A stretch of DNA of 10,137 nt, taken from assembly GCA_016212845.1 (NCBI GenBank), contig JACRDR010000402.1, positions 1 through 10,137 of the forward strand, read 5' to 3'. The position numbers were made by a program, and so were the translations under genes. Of this stretch, positions 1-6,506 are shown one piece after another (position 1 is the first letter of the stretch; every line of letters starts with the position of its first letter). The notes under the pieces were generated by a model, which saw nothing but the letters and a program-made list of their open reading frames with translations, was not told where the DNA came from and ran no database searches. This DNA is from Elusimicrobiota bacterium (GTDB taxonomy: Bacteria; Elusimicrobiota; Elusimicrobia; UBA1565; JACRDR01).

Positions 1-474
1 CGAGAGGACGTCGAGCGCGGCCATCCCTTCCGGCTTGGAGAGCCATTTCTGCATGAGCGGCGCGAACGCGGCCTCTTGGCGGACCTCGGCCATGAAGTCG
101 GCCGCGCGTCCCGGATCGGGCTCGCCCATCGCCTCGTACTTGTCGAAGACGCGGCGCAGCCCGGGGTCCTCGCGGAACTCCTTCTTGAACTCCTGGACGC
201 CCTTGAGTCCCGAGAGTCCGGACAAGGAGCGCACCATGTCGGAGAAGGAGAGGGCGCTTCCATCCTGCTTGCCCGCGTACAGGCGGTCTTTTTCGTCGGC
301 GGCCTCATCGGATCCGGCGGAGCTCGACGGCATGGTCAGCGAGTCGGAGCCCGGCTTCAAGACGAAAGGCTGTTGACGCAAGGAGGGGCCGCTGGGGTCT
401 CGTCGTACGAACGCGAGCACGCCGAGCCCGATGAGCGCCAGGGCGGCCACGACGGCCGCGATCCGCTTATCCAC
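1..474 (-). CDS. Membrane-anchored protein of unknown function, C-terminus beyond window
   Basis: I do not recognise this protein. The frame is open for 158 codons from the GTG at 474 to the left edge. An in-frame TAG at 484-486 leaves this GTG as the first usable start; it gives Met-Asp-Lys-Arg followed by one hydrophobic segment (about residues 4-23, AAVVAALALIGLGVLAF) and then two arginines. That fits an N-terminal membrane anchor or uncleaved signal with the rest probably outside the cytoplasm. Residues 24-65 are Ser/Pro/Asp-rich and look disordered. From about residue 70 the chain becomes charged and helical (FSDMVRSLSGL, then KGVQEFKKEFREDPGLRRVF), ending in a Trp/Lys-Pro stretch at the edge. 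No Shine-Dalgarno sequence is visible; the bases before the GTG are pyrimidine-rich. It follows the ABC permease stop by 31 bases on the same strand, with no terminator between, so it is probably the last visible gene of that operon. Confidence 0.72.
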   Translation of the reverse strand, partial: MDKRIAAVVAALALIGLGVLAFVRRDPSGPSLRQQPFVLKPGSDSLTMPSSSAGSDEAADEKDRLYAGKQDGSALSFSDMVRSLSGLSGLKGVQEFKKEFREDPGLRRVFDKYEAMGEPDPGRAADFMAEVRQEAAFAPLMQKWLSKPEGMAALDVLS

Positions 475-505
475 CTTGGGAGGCTAACAGGAAGTCACAG
501 AGACG

Positions 506-1756
506 TCAATTGCGGCTGGACACCCAGCGCCAGACTTCGCGGGGACCCGGGGCGCGGCCGTGCAGGAGGATGCCGACGCGGAAGATGCGCGAGGCCGCCC
601 AGACCGCGCCCGCGACGCCGAGCGTGAGACTGGCCAGTGAAAGGGCGATATCGAGCGGAGACGGCCCGGGCGGAAGCGCGAGACGGAACATCATCGCGAA
701 AGGCGTCATCGGCGGCACGAGCGAGAGAGCGCGCGCGAGCCCCGTCGACTGGTTGTGCGCGATCGTGCCGCCGAGCATGAGCGGCACCGTCGCGGTCAGC
801 GTCAGGGGCAGCATGAGCGCCTGCGCGCCCTTCACCGTCTCGCAGATCGAGCCCGCCGCGCAGTAGAACGCCGCGAAGAGGAGGAAGCCCAGCACGAAGT
901 AGGTCGGGAGCAGGACGAACTGCAGCGGCGTGATCGTCTGCGCGAGGCCGTGGCCGCGGGCGACGTGGACGCCGAGCATCGCCCAGAATCCGCAGACCGC
1001 GAGCCCGAGCATGCCGTTCCCGAGGATCTTGCCCGCCATCAGCTCGAGCGGCGAGACGGAGGCGAGCAGCACCTCGAGCACGCGGCCCGAGCGCTCCTCG
1101 ATGAGGTTCGTCAGGCACAGCTGCGAGACCGAGAAGATGCCGATGAAGAGGAGCATCGCCGCCGCGACCGGCACGAGGATGCGCGCGACCACCGCTTCCT
1201 CGACGGAGACTTGTCCGCGGTCGCCGAAGATCTTGGTGTCGAGCTTCACCGGGGCGTCGAGCTTGGCGATCGCCTCCGGCCGCGCGCCGCTCAGCACGAG
1301 CCGGCGGCGGCGGACCGAATCGCCCGCCCAGCGGCCGAGGTCTTTCGGCGCGCCCGCGATGCCGGCGGTGTGGTAGTATAGCGAAATCGTGCCGTCGCCC
1401 TCGATCAGCCGGTCGCCCAGGTAAAGCAGCACCGCGAGGTCGCCCGAGGCGAGGCGCGGCTTCGCCTTCTCGAGCGCGGCCTCGAGGCCGCCGTCGAGCC
1501 GCTCGACGTCGTAGCGGGGCCTGACCCCGCGCTCGTTGTAGAGCGCGACGCGGCGCTCGAGTTCTTCGACGAGCGGGCGGTCGCCGCCGGATACCGCGAT
1601 CGCGGCGCGATCGGGCTTGAGCTTCTCGGCTAAGCCCGTCGGAAGGAAAAGGGAGCCTACGAGGATCGCCGGCGTGAGCACCGCGCCGAGCAGGAACGCG
1701 CGGTTGCGCAGGCCCTCGACGAACTCCCGCTTGGCGATCGTCCAAATCCTAATCAA
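506..1756 (-). CDS. ABC-2 type (NatB-like) transporter permease
   Basis: This is the membrane subunit of an ABC exporter, 416 residues, working with the ATPase encoded just upstream. The N-terminus (IRIWTIAKREFVEGLRNRAF) is the cytoplasmic helix typical of NatB-type ABC-2 permeases. It is followed by TM1 (about 20-40), a large soluble, presumably extracytoplasmic domain (about 41-190), and five further hydrophobic segments near 190-212, 242-265, 280-302, 313-332 and 371-391. The EERSGRVLEVLLASVSPLEL stretch at about 220-239, running into MAGKILG, matches the conserved ABC-2 coupling region after TM2. The start is TTG at 1756. It is supported by a GGAGGT site five bases upstream (1761-1766) and by the family-like N-terminus, and it overlaps the ATPase stop by 8 bases, so the two are translationally coupled. 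NatAB of Bacillus exports sodium, but many homologues in this family have unknown substrates, so the substrate is left open. Confidence 0.9.
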   Translation of the reverse strand: MIRIWTIAKREFVEGLRNRAFLLGAVLTPAILVGSLFLPTGLAEKLKPDRAAIAVSGGDRPLVEELERRVALYNERGVRPRYDVERLDGGLEAALEKAKPRLASGDLAVLLYLGDRLIEGDGTISLYYHTAGIAGAPKDLGRWAGDSVRRRRLVLSGARPEAIAKLDAPVKLDTKIFGDRGQVSVEEAVVARILVPVAAAMLLFIGIFSVSQLCLTNLIEERSGRVLEVLLASVSPLELMAGKILGNGMLGLAVCGFWAMLGVHVARGHGLAQTITPLQFVLLPTYFVLGFLLFAAFYCAAGSICETVKGAQALMLPLTLTATVPLMLGGTIAHNQSTGLARALSLVPPMTPFAMMFRLALPPGPSPLDIALSLASLTLGVAGAVWAASRIFRVGILLHGRAPGPREVWRWVSSRN

Positions 1757-2651
1757 CCGGACCTCCGACGCGGCGGCGAAAGATCTCGTGCAAAGACGAG
1801 CGGCGAGACTCGAAGCGGTGTATCCTCAGCTTGCCCAGAAGTCCGCGAAGCAGTTCCTGGGCGTCCGTCCCGGCCGCAAGCGTCAGTTCGGCGTGCTTGC
1901 CGTAGTCGTTGATCGAATCGACGCCGGAAAGAGCCTTCAACGCGGCGCCGTCGCCCTCGTAGTCGAGCGTCACCGCCTGCGCGCCGTGCTCGGCGCGGAT
2001 CGACTCGAGCGTGCCGTCGAGCACCTTGTCGCCGCGATGGAGCATCAAGACCGAGTCGCAGAGCTTCTCGGCCGCCTCCATCGCGTGCGTCGAGAAGATG
2101 ATCGTCGCGCCGCCCTTCTTGAGCTCGAGGACCGCGTCCTTGAGGAGGTCGGCGCTGATGGGATCCAGGCCCGAGAACGGCTCGTCCAAAATCAAGAGCT
2201 TCGGGTCGTGCAGGACGGTGCCGATGAACTGCACCTTCTGCTGCATGCCCTTCGAGAGGTCCTCGACGGGGCGGTCCGCCCAGGAGGAGAGGCCGAAGCG
2301 CTCGAGCCACGTCGCGATCGCCCCGGAAAGAGCGGCGCCGCGCTCGCCCTTCAGCCGCCCGAGGTAGCCGAGCATGTCTTTGACGCGCATGCGCTTGTAG
2401 AGCCCGCGCTCCTCGGGCAAATAGCCGACGCGGTCGCGCGTGGAGGCGTCGGGCTTGCGGCCGAAGAGACTGATGCGGCCCTCGTCGGGCGGGAAGATGT
2501 CCAAGATCATGCGGATCGTCGTCGTCTTGCCGGAGCCGTTCGGGCCGATGAGGCCGTAGACCGAGCCTTCGGGGATCGACCAGGACAAGTCGCGGACGGC
2601 GACGTTGCCGTCGAAGCCCTTTTGCACCGACTCGAGGCGGAGGACCTCCAC
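1749..2651 (-). CDS. ABC transporter ATP-binding protein (NatA-like)
   Basis: This is the nucleotide-binding subunit (300 residues, normal length) that powers the permease encoded immediately downstream. The motifs are complete: Walker A GPNGSGKTTT (36-45), a Q-loop region carrying YLPEERGLY (77-85) with Glu in the usual Gln position as is common in the NatA group, signature LSKGMQQKVQ (132-141), Walker B LLILDEP (152-158), D-loop SGLDP, and the H-loop histidine at about 189 (FSTHAMEA). The last 80 or so residues form the C-terminal extension seen after the ATPase core in this subfamily. The start is GTG at 2651, three bases after the TGA of the AAA+ gene, so initiation probably depends on ribosomes finishing that gene. 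The stop lies 8 bases inside the permease gene. All catalytic residues are present, so an active transporter is expected. Its position directly behind the AAA+ cassette suggests shared expression, but whether the two act together is unknown. Confidence 0.95.
   Translation of the reverse strand: MEVLRLESVQKGFDGNVAVRDLSWSIPEGSVYGLIGPNGSGKTTTIRMILDIFPPDEGRISLFGRKPDASTRDRVGYLPEERGLYKRMRVKDMLGYLGRLKGERGAALSGAIATWLERFGLSSWADRPVEDLSKGMQQKVQFIGTVLHDPKLLILDEPFSGLDPISADLLKDAVLELKKGGATIIFSTHAMEAAEKLCDSVLMLHRGDKVLDGTLESIRAEHGAQAVTLDYEGDGAALKALSGVDSINDYGKHAELTLAAGTDAQELLRGLLGKLRIHRFESRRSSLHEIFRRRVGGPVD
1761..1766 (-). promoter_or_regulatory. Ribosome binding site deciding the TTG start of the ABC permease
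   Basis: The minus strand reads GGAGGT here, inside the last codons of the ATPase gene and about five bases before the TTG at 1756. No ATG or GTG lies at a suitable distance, so this strong site is the main reason to accept TTG as the permease start. Confidence 0.75.
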
Positions 2652-2654
2652 GGC

Positions 2655-4247
2655 TCAGCCGCCCGTCTGGGGCTCGGGCGGCTGGGAGGCGAGGGCGACC
2701 GCGGCCTGCTGCGCGGAGAGGTGGAAGCGGATCTCCTTGACCCGGTCGATGAACTTGTCGGACTCGGATTTGGCCTGCGCGTCGCGCTCGAACTTCACGT
2801 GACCGCCGATCATCTCCTGGATGCGGTCGGCGGGTACCTTCTTCGAGAGCTGGGCGATCATCTTTTTCTTCTCTTCGAAGGGCAGCGAGAAGTATTCCTC
2901 GGGCTCGTCGAAATCCTCCATCTCGGTGAGGATGCGGCCCGCCAGCGCGTCGACCGAGCGCCCCGAGAGCTTCTCGGCGACGCAGCGCTCGCCGATCTTG
3001 GTCCACTCCTCGGGCGTGATGGGGAGCCACGCTTCCTTGCCGCGCAGCTTGACGTCGCGGATGAGCTTCACGAAGTCCGCCGGAGCGACCGGGCCGAGCG
3101 CCTTGAGCGGCTGCTGCGAGAGGCGCGAGAGCGTCGCCTCGTCCATGCGGAGCGTGTTCGCGTCGCAGATCAGGAACCAGCGGCCGTTTTTTGGGCCGAT
3201 CGTGCCGTCGAGGATGCCGAAGATCGCGGCGAGGTTGGATTTCTCCTCCTGCCGGATCTCGGAGTCTCCGCGCGCCGCGAAGGCGGTGTCGATGTCGGGC
3301 CAGTACACGCCGCAGACGCCGGGCGCGCTGAAAACCTCCTCGCGGAAGATCTCGAGCAGCCGGTTGGCGGACTGGTTCTGGTACGAGGACGCCCAGTCGG
3401 TCCGGCGGATGACGCGCATGCGCGACGGCAGGCCGGACTTCTTGCAGAGGTCCAGGAAGTAGTTGCCGATCGCGTGCGCGGTGACCGTCTTGCCGCAGCC
3501 CGGCGAGCCGAGCACGAAGAGGACCTGGTTGCGGATCTTCTTCGGGTTTTCTCCCGCCTTGAGGTCGAAGCCGCCGACGTCGCGGGCGAGGCGGCGGCCC
3601 GCCTTCACGTATTCCTCGTTGCCGACGATGTCGTCGAACGTGACCGGCAGGAGGTCGGACGGCTCCTCGGCGGAGGCGGGGAGCGCCCGGAAGCCGACGA
3701 GCCTGAGCCGCGGGGTCACGATCTCGAGACCCGCGGGCTCCGGCTGGATCTTGCGGACCGTGCCGGCGATGAGGCCGAAGTAAGCGCGCAGGCAGCGCAG
3801 GCTCTCGGAGTCGCGCGCGAGGCGCTTGCTGCCGTCGGCGTGGTTCAGGTAGAAGCGGAGGAAATTCGCGGCGTCGCCCACGATCGTCTGCAGCGCGTCC
3901 TGCGCGCGCTTCGAACCGAGGTCGCCGTACTGCGTGACCGCGAAGCCGGCGGCCGACTGCGTCTCCGGGTTCGTCGAGAGGCAGCCGAGGCGATCGAGCG
4001 CCTCCTCGGCGAAGAGCAGGGAGAAGACGGCGGGAGAGGCCTGCCCCAGCGCCGGGTGCTGCGAGGCGGCGACGGCGGTGGCGAGCGCGCGGCTGATCGC
4101 GTCGAGCGCCTCCAAGTTGAGCGGCGTGGTGCCGAAGGCGCCCGCGTCGGCCCGGGCGAGGATCGAGGGGATGCCCGCCGCGGCGACCATCGCGCGGGCC
4201 TTGCCCAGCTGCCCTTCGACGTCGGCGCTTTCGAGTTTGGCGTTCAT
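2655..4247 (-). CDS. AAA+ family ATPase with divergent Walker B region
   Basis: This 530-residue cytoplasmic protein has a mostly helical N-terminal region (about 1-195) that I do not recognise. An AAA+ module follows, starting at VTFDDIVGNEEYV (202-214), a segment resembling the entry to FtsH/CDC48-type AAA domains. Walker A is GSPGCGKT (247-254). Aligning the region after it with FtsH places VYWPDIDTAF (314-323) where hhhhDE should be, so the Mg-binding Asp appears as Pro317 and the catalytic Glu as Asp318. A sensor-1-like Asn is at 364 (ICDANTLRMDEATLSRL). No clear RxGRFD arginine-finger motif follows. The C-terminal part (about 385-530) is charged and helical and ends in a Pro/Gln/Gly tail. 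There is no membrane segment or protease motif. The ATG at 4247 overlaps the upstream stop as ATGA, indicating coupled translation. It is probably a motor, chaperone or switch acting on the products of the two preceding genes; the substrate is unknown. Confidence 0.88.
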   Translation of the reverse strand: MNAKLESADVEGQLGKARAMVAAAGIPSILARADAGAFGTTPLNLEALDAISRALATAVAASQHPALGQASPAVFSLLFAEEALDRLGCLSTNPETQSAAGFAVTQYGDLGSKRAQDALQTIVGDAANFLRFYLNHADGSKRLARDSESLRCLRAYFGLIAGTVRKIQPEPAGLEIVTPRLRLVGFRALPASAEEPSDLLPVTFDDIVGNEEYVKAGRRLARDVGGFDLKAGENPKKIRNQVLFVLGSPGCGKTVTAHAIGNYFLDLCKKSGLPSRMRVIRRTDWASSYQNQSANRLLEIFREEVFSAPGVCGVYWPDIDTAFAARGDSEIRQEEKSNLAAIFGILDGTIGPKNGRWFLICDANTLRMDEATLSRLSQQPLKALGPVAPADFVKLIRDVKLRGKEAWLPITPEEWTKIGERCVAEKLSGRSVDALAGRILTEMEDFDEPEEYFSLPFEEKKKMIAQLSKKVPADRIQEMIGGHVKFERDAQAKSESDKFIDRVKEIRFHLSAQQAAVALASQPPEPQTGG

Positions 4248-5257
4248 ATCGTGTAGATGAGGTTCGACGCCCCGGCGTCCTTGAGACGGGTCCGGAGGCG
4301 GTAGGCCGCGAGCTTCGTGGCCGCGAACTTTCGCTCCTTGTGCACGCGATAGCCGAGGCGCCGCGCCTCCTCTTCCACGAGCGGGCGGCTGGTCTCGGAC
4401 AGGAAATGGCGGTAGATCGTCGAAAACGGGTCGGAGTCCCGGTCTTCATCGAGGTCGACGGACGCCTTGTCGAGCGGAAGATGCAGGATGAACTCTCCGG
4501 CGCCCTCGGGCCCGTCGGGCAGCCAGCCGGGCGGCGCGGGAGCGGCGAAGGACCAGATAGGACCGATCCGGGCTCGAACCACTTCTTCCACGCGGACGCC
4601 TTCCATCCGGCCGAGCAGGAGAAAGGCGATCTCGCTCTCGTCGGAGGTGTAGCTTTCCATCGCGCGGCGGAACGCCTCGGTCTGGCGGCTGTAGTCGCCG
4701 CTGCGCTCAATGAGGGCGTTGCCGAGCGCCTGGTCCTTCTGCTGGAGCAGGAGCGTGTAGCGCGTGAAGACGTTCTCGGCGGCGTCGTAGCGGTCGAAGA
4801 CCGCCTCGAACGCGGCGAGCTTCTTGTCGGCGTCCGTGCGCCGGAGCCTCACCTCGAGCGACGTGATCGGGCAAAAGGTCATCGGGTAGATCTTCTTGTA
4901 GTACTCGGTCTTGGCCGCGACCTTCGGCGTGGGCGTCCGGCCGGCCTGCGCGCGCGAGACCTGGCCCTGCAGGAACTCCTCGGCCACGTCGCGATCGGCC
5001 TTCACGTTCACGACCTCCTGGAGCGTCGGCGTGCCGCTGCCGAGGTCGATCCAGACGCCGTCGTAGACGCCTTCACGGACGGAGGCGGCGAGCGCGCGAA
5101 AATAATTCGCGCAGGAGTAGGGGTCCGGGTACCACTTGTTGAGACGCGCGGCACCGATGAGGCGGGCCGTCGTCTCGGCGTAGCGGTCTAGGTCTGCGCC
5201 GGTGAGCCGCCGGCGCGGGCGTACCGGGACTTTGAGGTCACTTGCCGCGGGATTCAC
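4244..5257 (-). CDS. Conserved-looking protein of unknown function in the AAA+ cassette
   Basis: I do not recognise this 337-residue protein. It has no signal peptide and no membrane segment, so it is probably cytoplasmic. Visible features are a basic N-terminus (RPRRR at 13-17), an aromatic-rich segment KWYPDPYSCANYF (41-53), a region YYKKIYPMTFCP followed by SLEVRLRR (119-140), and a charged, probably helical middle (145-205: KKLAAFEAVFDRYDAAENVF and onward). A C-terminal half alternates hydrophobic strand-like runs (SEIAFLLLGRMEGVRVEEVV; GEFILHLPL) with an acidic loop (DLDEDRDSDPF) and ends in a basic region (about 299-327). Cys49 and Cys129 are the only cysteines I see. The start is GTG at 5257, 20 bases inside the upstream coiled-coil gene; GGAG lies too close to be an ideal ribosome site, so coupling is likely. 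The stop overlaps the AAA+ start as ATGA. Being locked between the two partners argues for one complex, probably as an adaptor or substrate-binding subunit (inference). Confidence 0.82.
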   Translation of the reverse strand: MNPAASDLKVPVRPRRRLTGADLDRYAETTARLIGAARLNKWYPDPYSCANYFRALAASVREGVYDGVWIDLGSGTPTLQEVVNVKADRDVAEEFLQGQVSRAQAGRTPTPKVAAKTEYYKKIYPMTFCPITSLEVRLRRTDADKKLAAFEAVFDRYDAAENVFTRYTLLLQQKDQALGNALIERSGDYSRQTEAFRRAMESYTSDESEIAFLLLGRMEGVRVEEVVRARIGPIWSFAAPAPPGWLPDGPEGAGEFILHLPLDKASVDLDEDRDSDPFSTIYRHFLSETSRPLVEEEARRLGYRVHKERKFAATKLAAYRLRTRLKDAGASNLIYTI

Positions 5258-6302
5258 TCTCCGCGTACTCCTTCTTGGCGAGCACGATGGTCTCGTTGAT
5301 GCGCTGCTCTTTGATCTCGCGCTCCGCGGCCAAGTTGGATTTCACGAGGTTTTCCGTCTCGGCGTCGTAGATCTTCATCTCCGACGTGAGGCGCTCGACG
5401 TTCTGCGTGAGGTAGAGCGAAGTCTCGGAGGCGAGCGTCGCGAGCTTGTTGACGCTCTTCTTGAGCGACTCCATCGACTTGTGCATCTCGACGGAGAGCT
5501 CGCCGGCCTTCGAGAGCGAGGCGAGGCCCGCGAGGTTGCCGTGCAGCTCGTTGAGCACCTCGCTTCCCGCCTCGTAGAGGGTCTGCATGTTCCCGTTGAG
5601 GTTGGTCATGATCTCGAGGAAGTTGTTGTTCATGTTCACGATCGCCTGGATGCGGTCCTCGGCGTTCGCGTAGAGCCGGAGCTTGGCGCCGTGCTCCCAG
5701 ATCAACCGCTTTACGTCCGAGATGCGGGCGCTCATCTCGCGGGCCTCGGTGGATTTGGGGTCCATGCCCTGCATCTTGGCCTCGAGCTCCTTGCGGTGGC
5801 CCTCCAGCTCCAGCACGTAGCGGGCGGCCTTCTCCTCGTTGCGGGCGGCCGCGACCATCTTCTTGTTGAGGCGCGTGATGTCGTCCTGGAGGTTCTTGAT
5901 GTCGGACTGCAGTACGTCGAGGTAATTGTTGATCTCGTTGACGCGGCGCTGGGCGATCTCGACTTTCTCGCCGAGCATCTCCTTGAGGTCGCGGCTGGGG
6001 GAGAAGTCGCGGATCAAGGGCATCTTCGAGAGCAGGCCCTTGATGTTCGTGCCGACCTGGTTGAAGGTGACGATGTTGCCCAGGTACTCCATCGCGGACT
6101 TGTTGTCGGCGATTTCCTGGGTCATGTCCTTCGACAGGCGCTGGTAGGATTCGGACAGGTTGTCGAATTTCTTTAGATCGAGGGAGTGCTTGGACTGGTA
6201 GTCCGTGAGCATCTTCTCGAGGCCCTCGCGCGAGTAGCCCTCCCCGTCGTAGACGACCTGGCGGGAAAGGATGTCGGACGACTGTTGCGGAGAGGGTTCC
6301 AT
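5238..6302 (-). CDS. Long coiled-coil protein, weakly TelA-like, first gene of the operon
   Basis: This 354-residue soluble protein is almost entirely predicted helix, with heptad-like hydrophobic spacing from about residue 40 to the C-terminus, no cysteines and no membrane segment. Residues 111-150 (EIAQRRVNEINNYLDVLQSD and onward) and 155-180 form the clearest coiled coils. A second helical block (205-255) contains RIQAIVNMNNNFLEIM, which by pattern recalls the repeated helix region of TelA/YceH-type toxic-anion-resistance proteins. That similarity is weak and is my reading, not a demonstrated match. The chain ends in a charged tail. The ATG at 6302 is well supported by AGGAGG seven bases upstream. 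The gene heads the operon, and its last 20 bases overlap the next gene. TelA-type proteins are known from Ter-linked stress gene clusters, sometimes with ATPases. A scaffold or filament handled by the downstream AAA+ protein is the most natural reading, but any coiled-coil family would show similar features. Confidence 0.85.
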   Translation of the reverse strand: MEPSPQQSSDILSRQVVYDGEGYSREGLEKMLTDYQSKHSLDLKKFDNLSESYQRLSKDMTQEIADNKSAMEYLGNIVTFNQVGTNIKGLLSKMPLIRDFSPSRDLKEMLGEKVEIAQRRVNEINNYLDVLQSDIKNLQDDITRLNKKMVAAARNEEKAARYVLELEGHRKELEAKMQGMDPKSTEAREMSARISDVKRLIWEHGAKLRLYANAEDRIQAIVNMNNNFLEIMTNLNGNMQTLYEAGSEVLNELHGNLAGLASLSKAGELSVEMHKSMESLKKSVNKLATLASETSLYLTQNVERLTSEMKIYDAETENLVKSNLAAEREIKEQRINETIVLAKKEYAESESRGK

Positions 6303-6309
6303 GCGCGTG

Positions 6310-6315
6310 CCTCCT
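6310..6315 (-). promoter_or_regulatory. Strong Shine-Dalgarno site of the coiled-coil gene
   Basis: A perfect AGGAGG on the minus strand sits seven bases before the ATG at 6302. It is the strongest ribosome site seen in the left-hand operon and fixes the start of its first gene. Confidence 0.85.
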
Positions 6316-6325
6316 GGGCCCCTGG

Positions 6326-6354
6326 AGTATAGGGTGGGTCCCGAAACCGCGCAA
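6326..6354 (-). promoter_or_regulatory. Candidate sigma-70-type promoter for the minus-strand operon
   Basis: The minus strand has TTGCGC (6354-6349), a 17-base spacer and TATACT (6331-6326). The -10 matches consensus at five of six positions and the -35 matches its first three bases. Transcription would begin near 6319, giving a short leader that still includes the AGGAGG. This is the best promoter-like pair I find in the divergent region. Confidence 0.5.
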
Positions 6355-6386
6355 GACCGCCGCGTCTAGGTACATATACGGAAGCG

Positions 6387-6452
6387 GCCGGGGAGCCGGC
6401 GGACCTCGGTGCCGGTTAGGGGGCTCCGGAAGGGGACCAAAGCCGAGGGTCC
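6387..6452 (+). other. Leader region of the FtsH-like gene with two short inverted repeats
   Basis: Two inverted repeats lie ahead of the protease gene: GCCGG/CCGGC with a four-base loop (6387-6400) and GGACC/GGTCC with a nine-base loop (6434-6452). Neither is followed by a T run, so they are not obvious terminators. They could fold in a 5' leader or bind a regulator, but short GC-rich repeats arise easily at this base composition. Confidence 0.2.
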
Positions 6453-6494
6453 GATCCAGGGCCAAGGACGCTCCCGCGGGGGGCTATCGGGCCG

Positions 6495-6500
6495 CATACT
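6495..6500 (+). promoter_or_regulatory. Possible -10 element placing the FtsH-like mRNA start at its ATG
   Basis: CATACT ends six bases before the ATG at 6507, with no Shine-Dalgarno sequence between. If it is a -10 box, the transcript would begin at or next to the ATG and be leaderless. No convincing -35 hexamer lies 16-18 bases upstream, so this is tentative. Confidence 0.22.
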
Positions 6501-6506
6501 CGTTCC

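Noticed and set aside
1617..4256. A very long plus-strand open frame (879 codons) opposite the ABC and AAA+ genes
   Set aside because: It is Arg/Ala/Glu/Leu-heavy with no recognisable domain and lies antisense to genes with complete Walker and signature motifs. Long antisense frames are expected when third codon positions are G or C.
1753..4710. A 985-codon minus-strand frame spanning parts of three genes
   Set aside because: It is an out-of-frame shadow of the AAA+ and ABC ATPase genes. It is Arg/Pro-rich low-complexity sequence and cuts across the motif-bearing frames and their start and stop signals.
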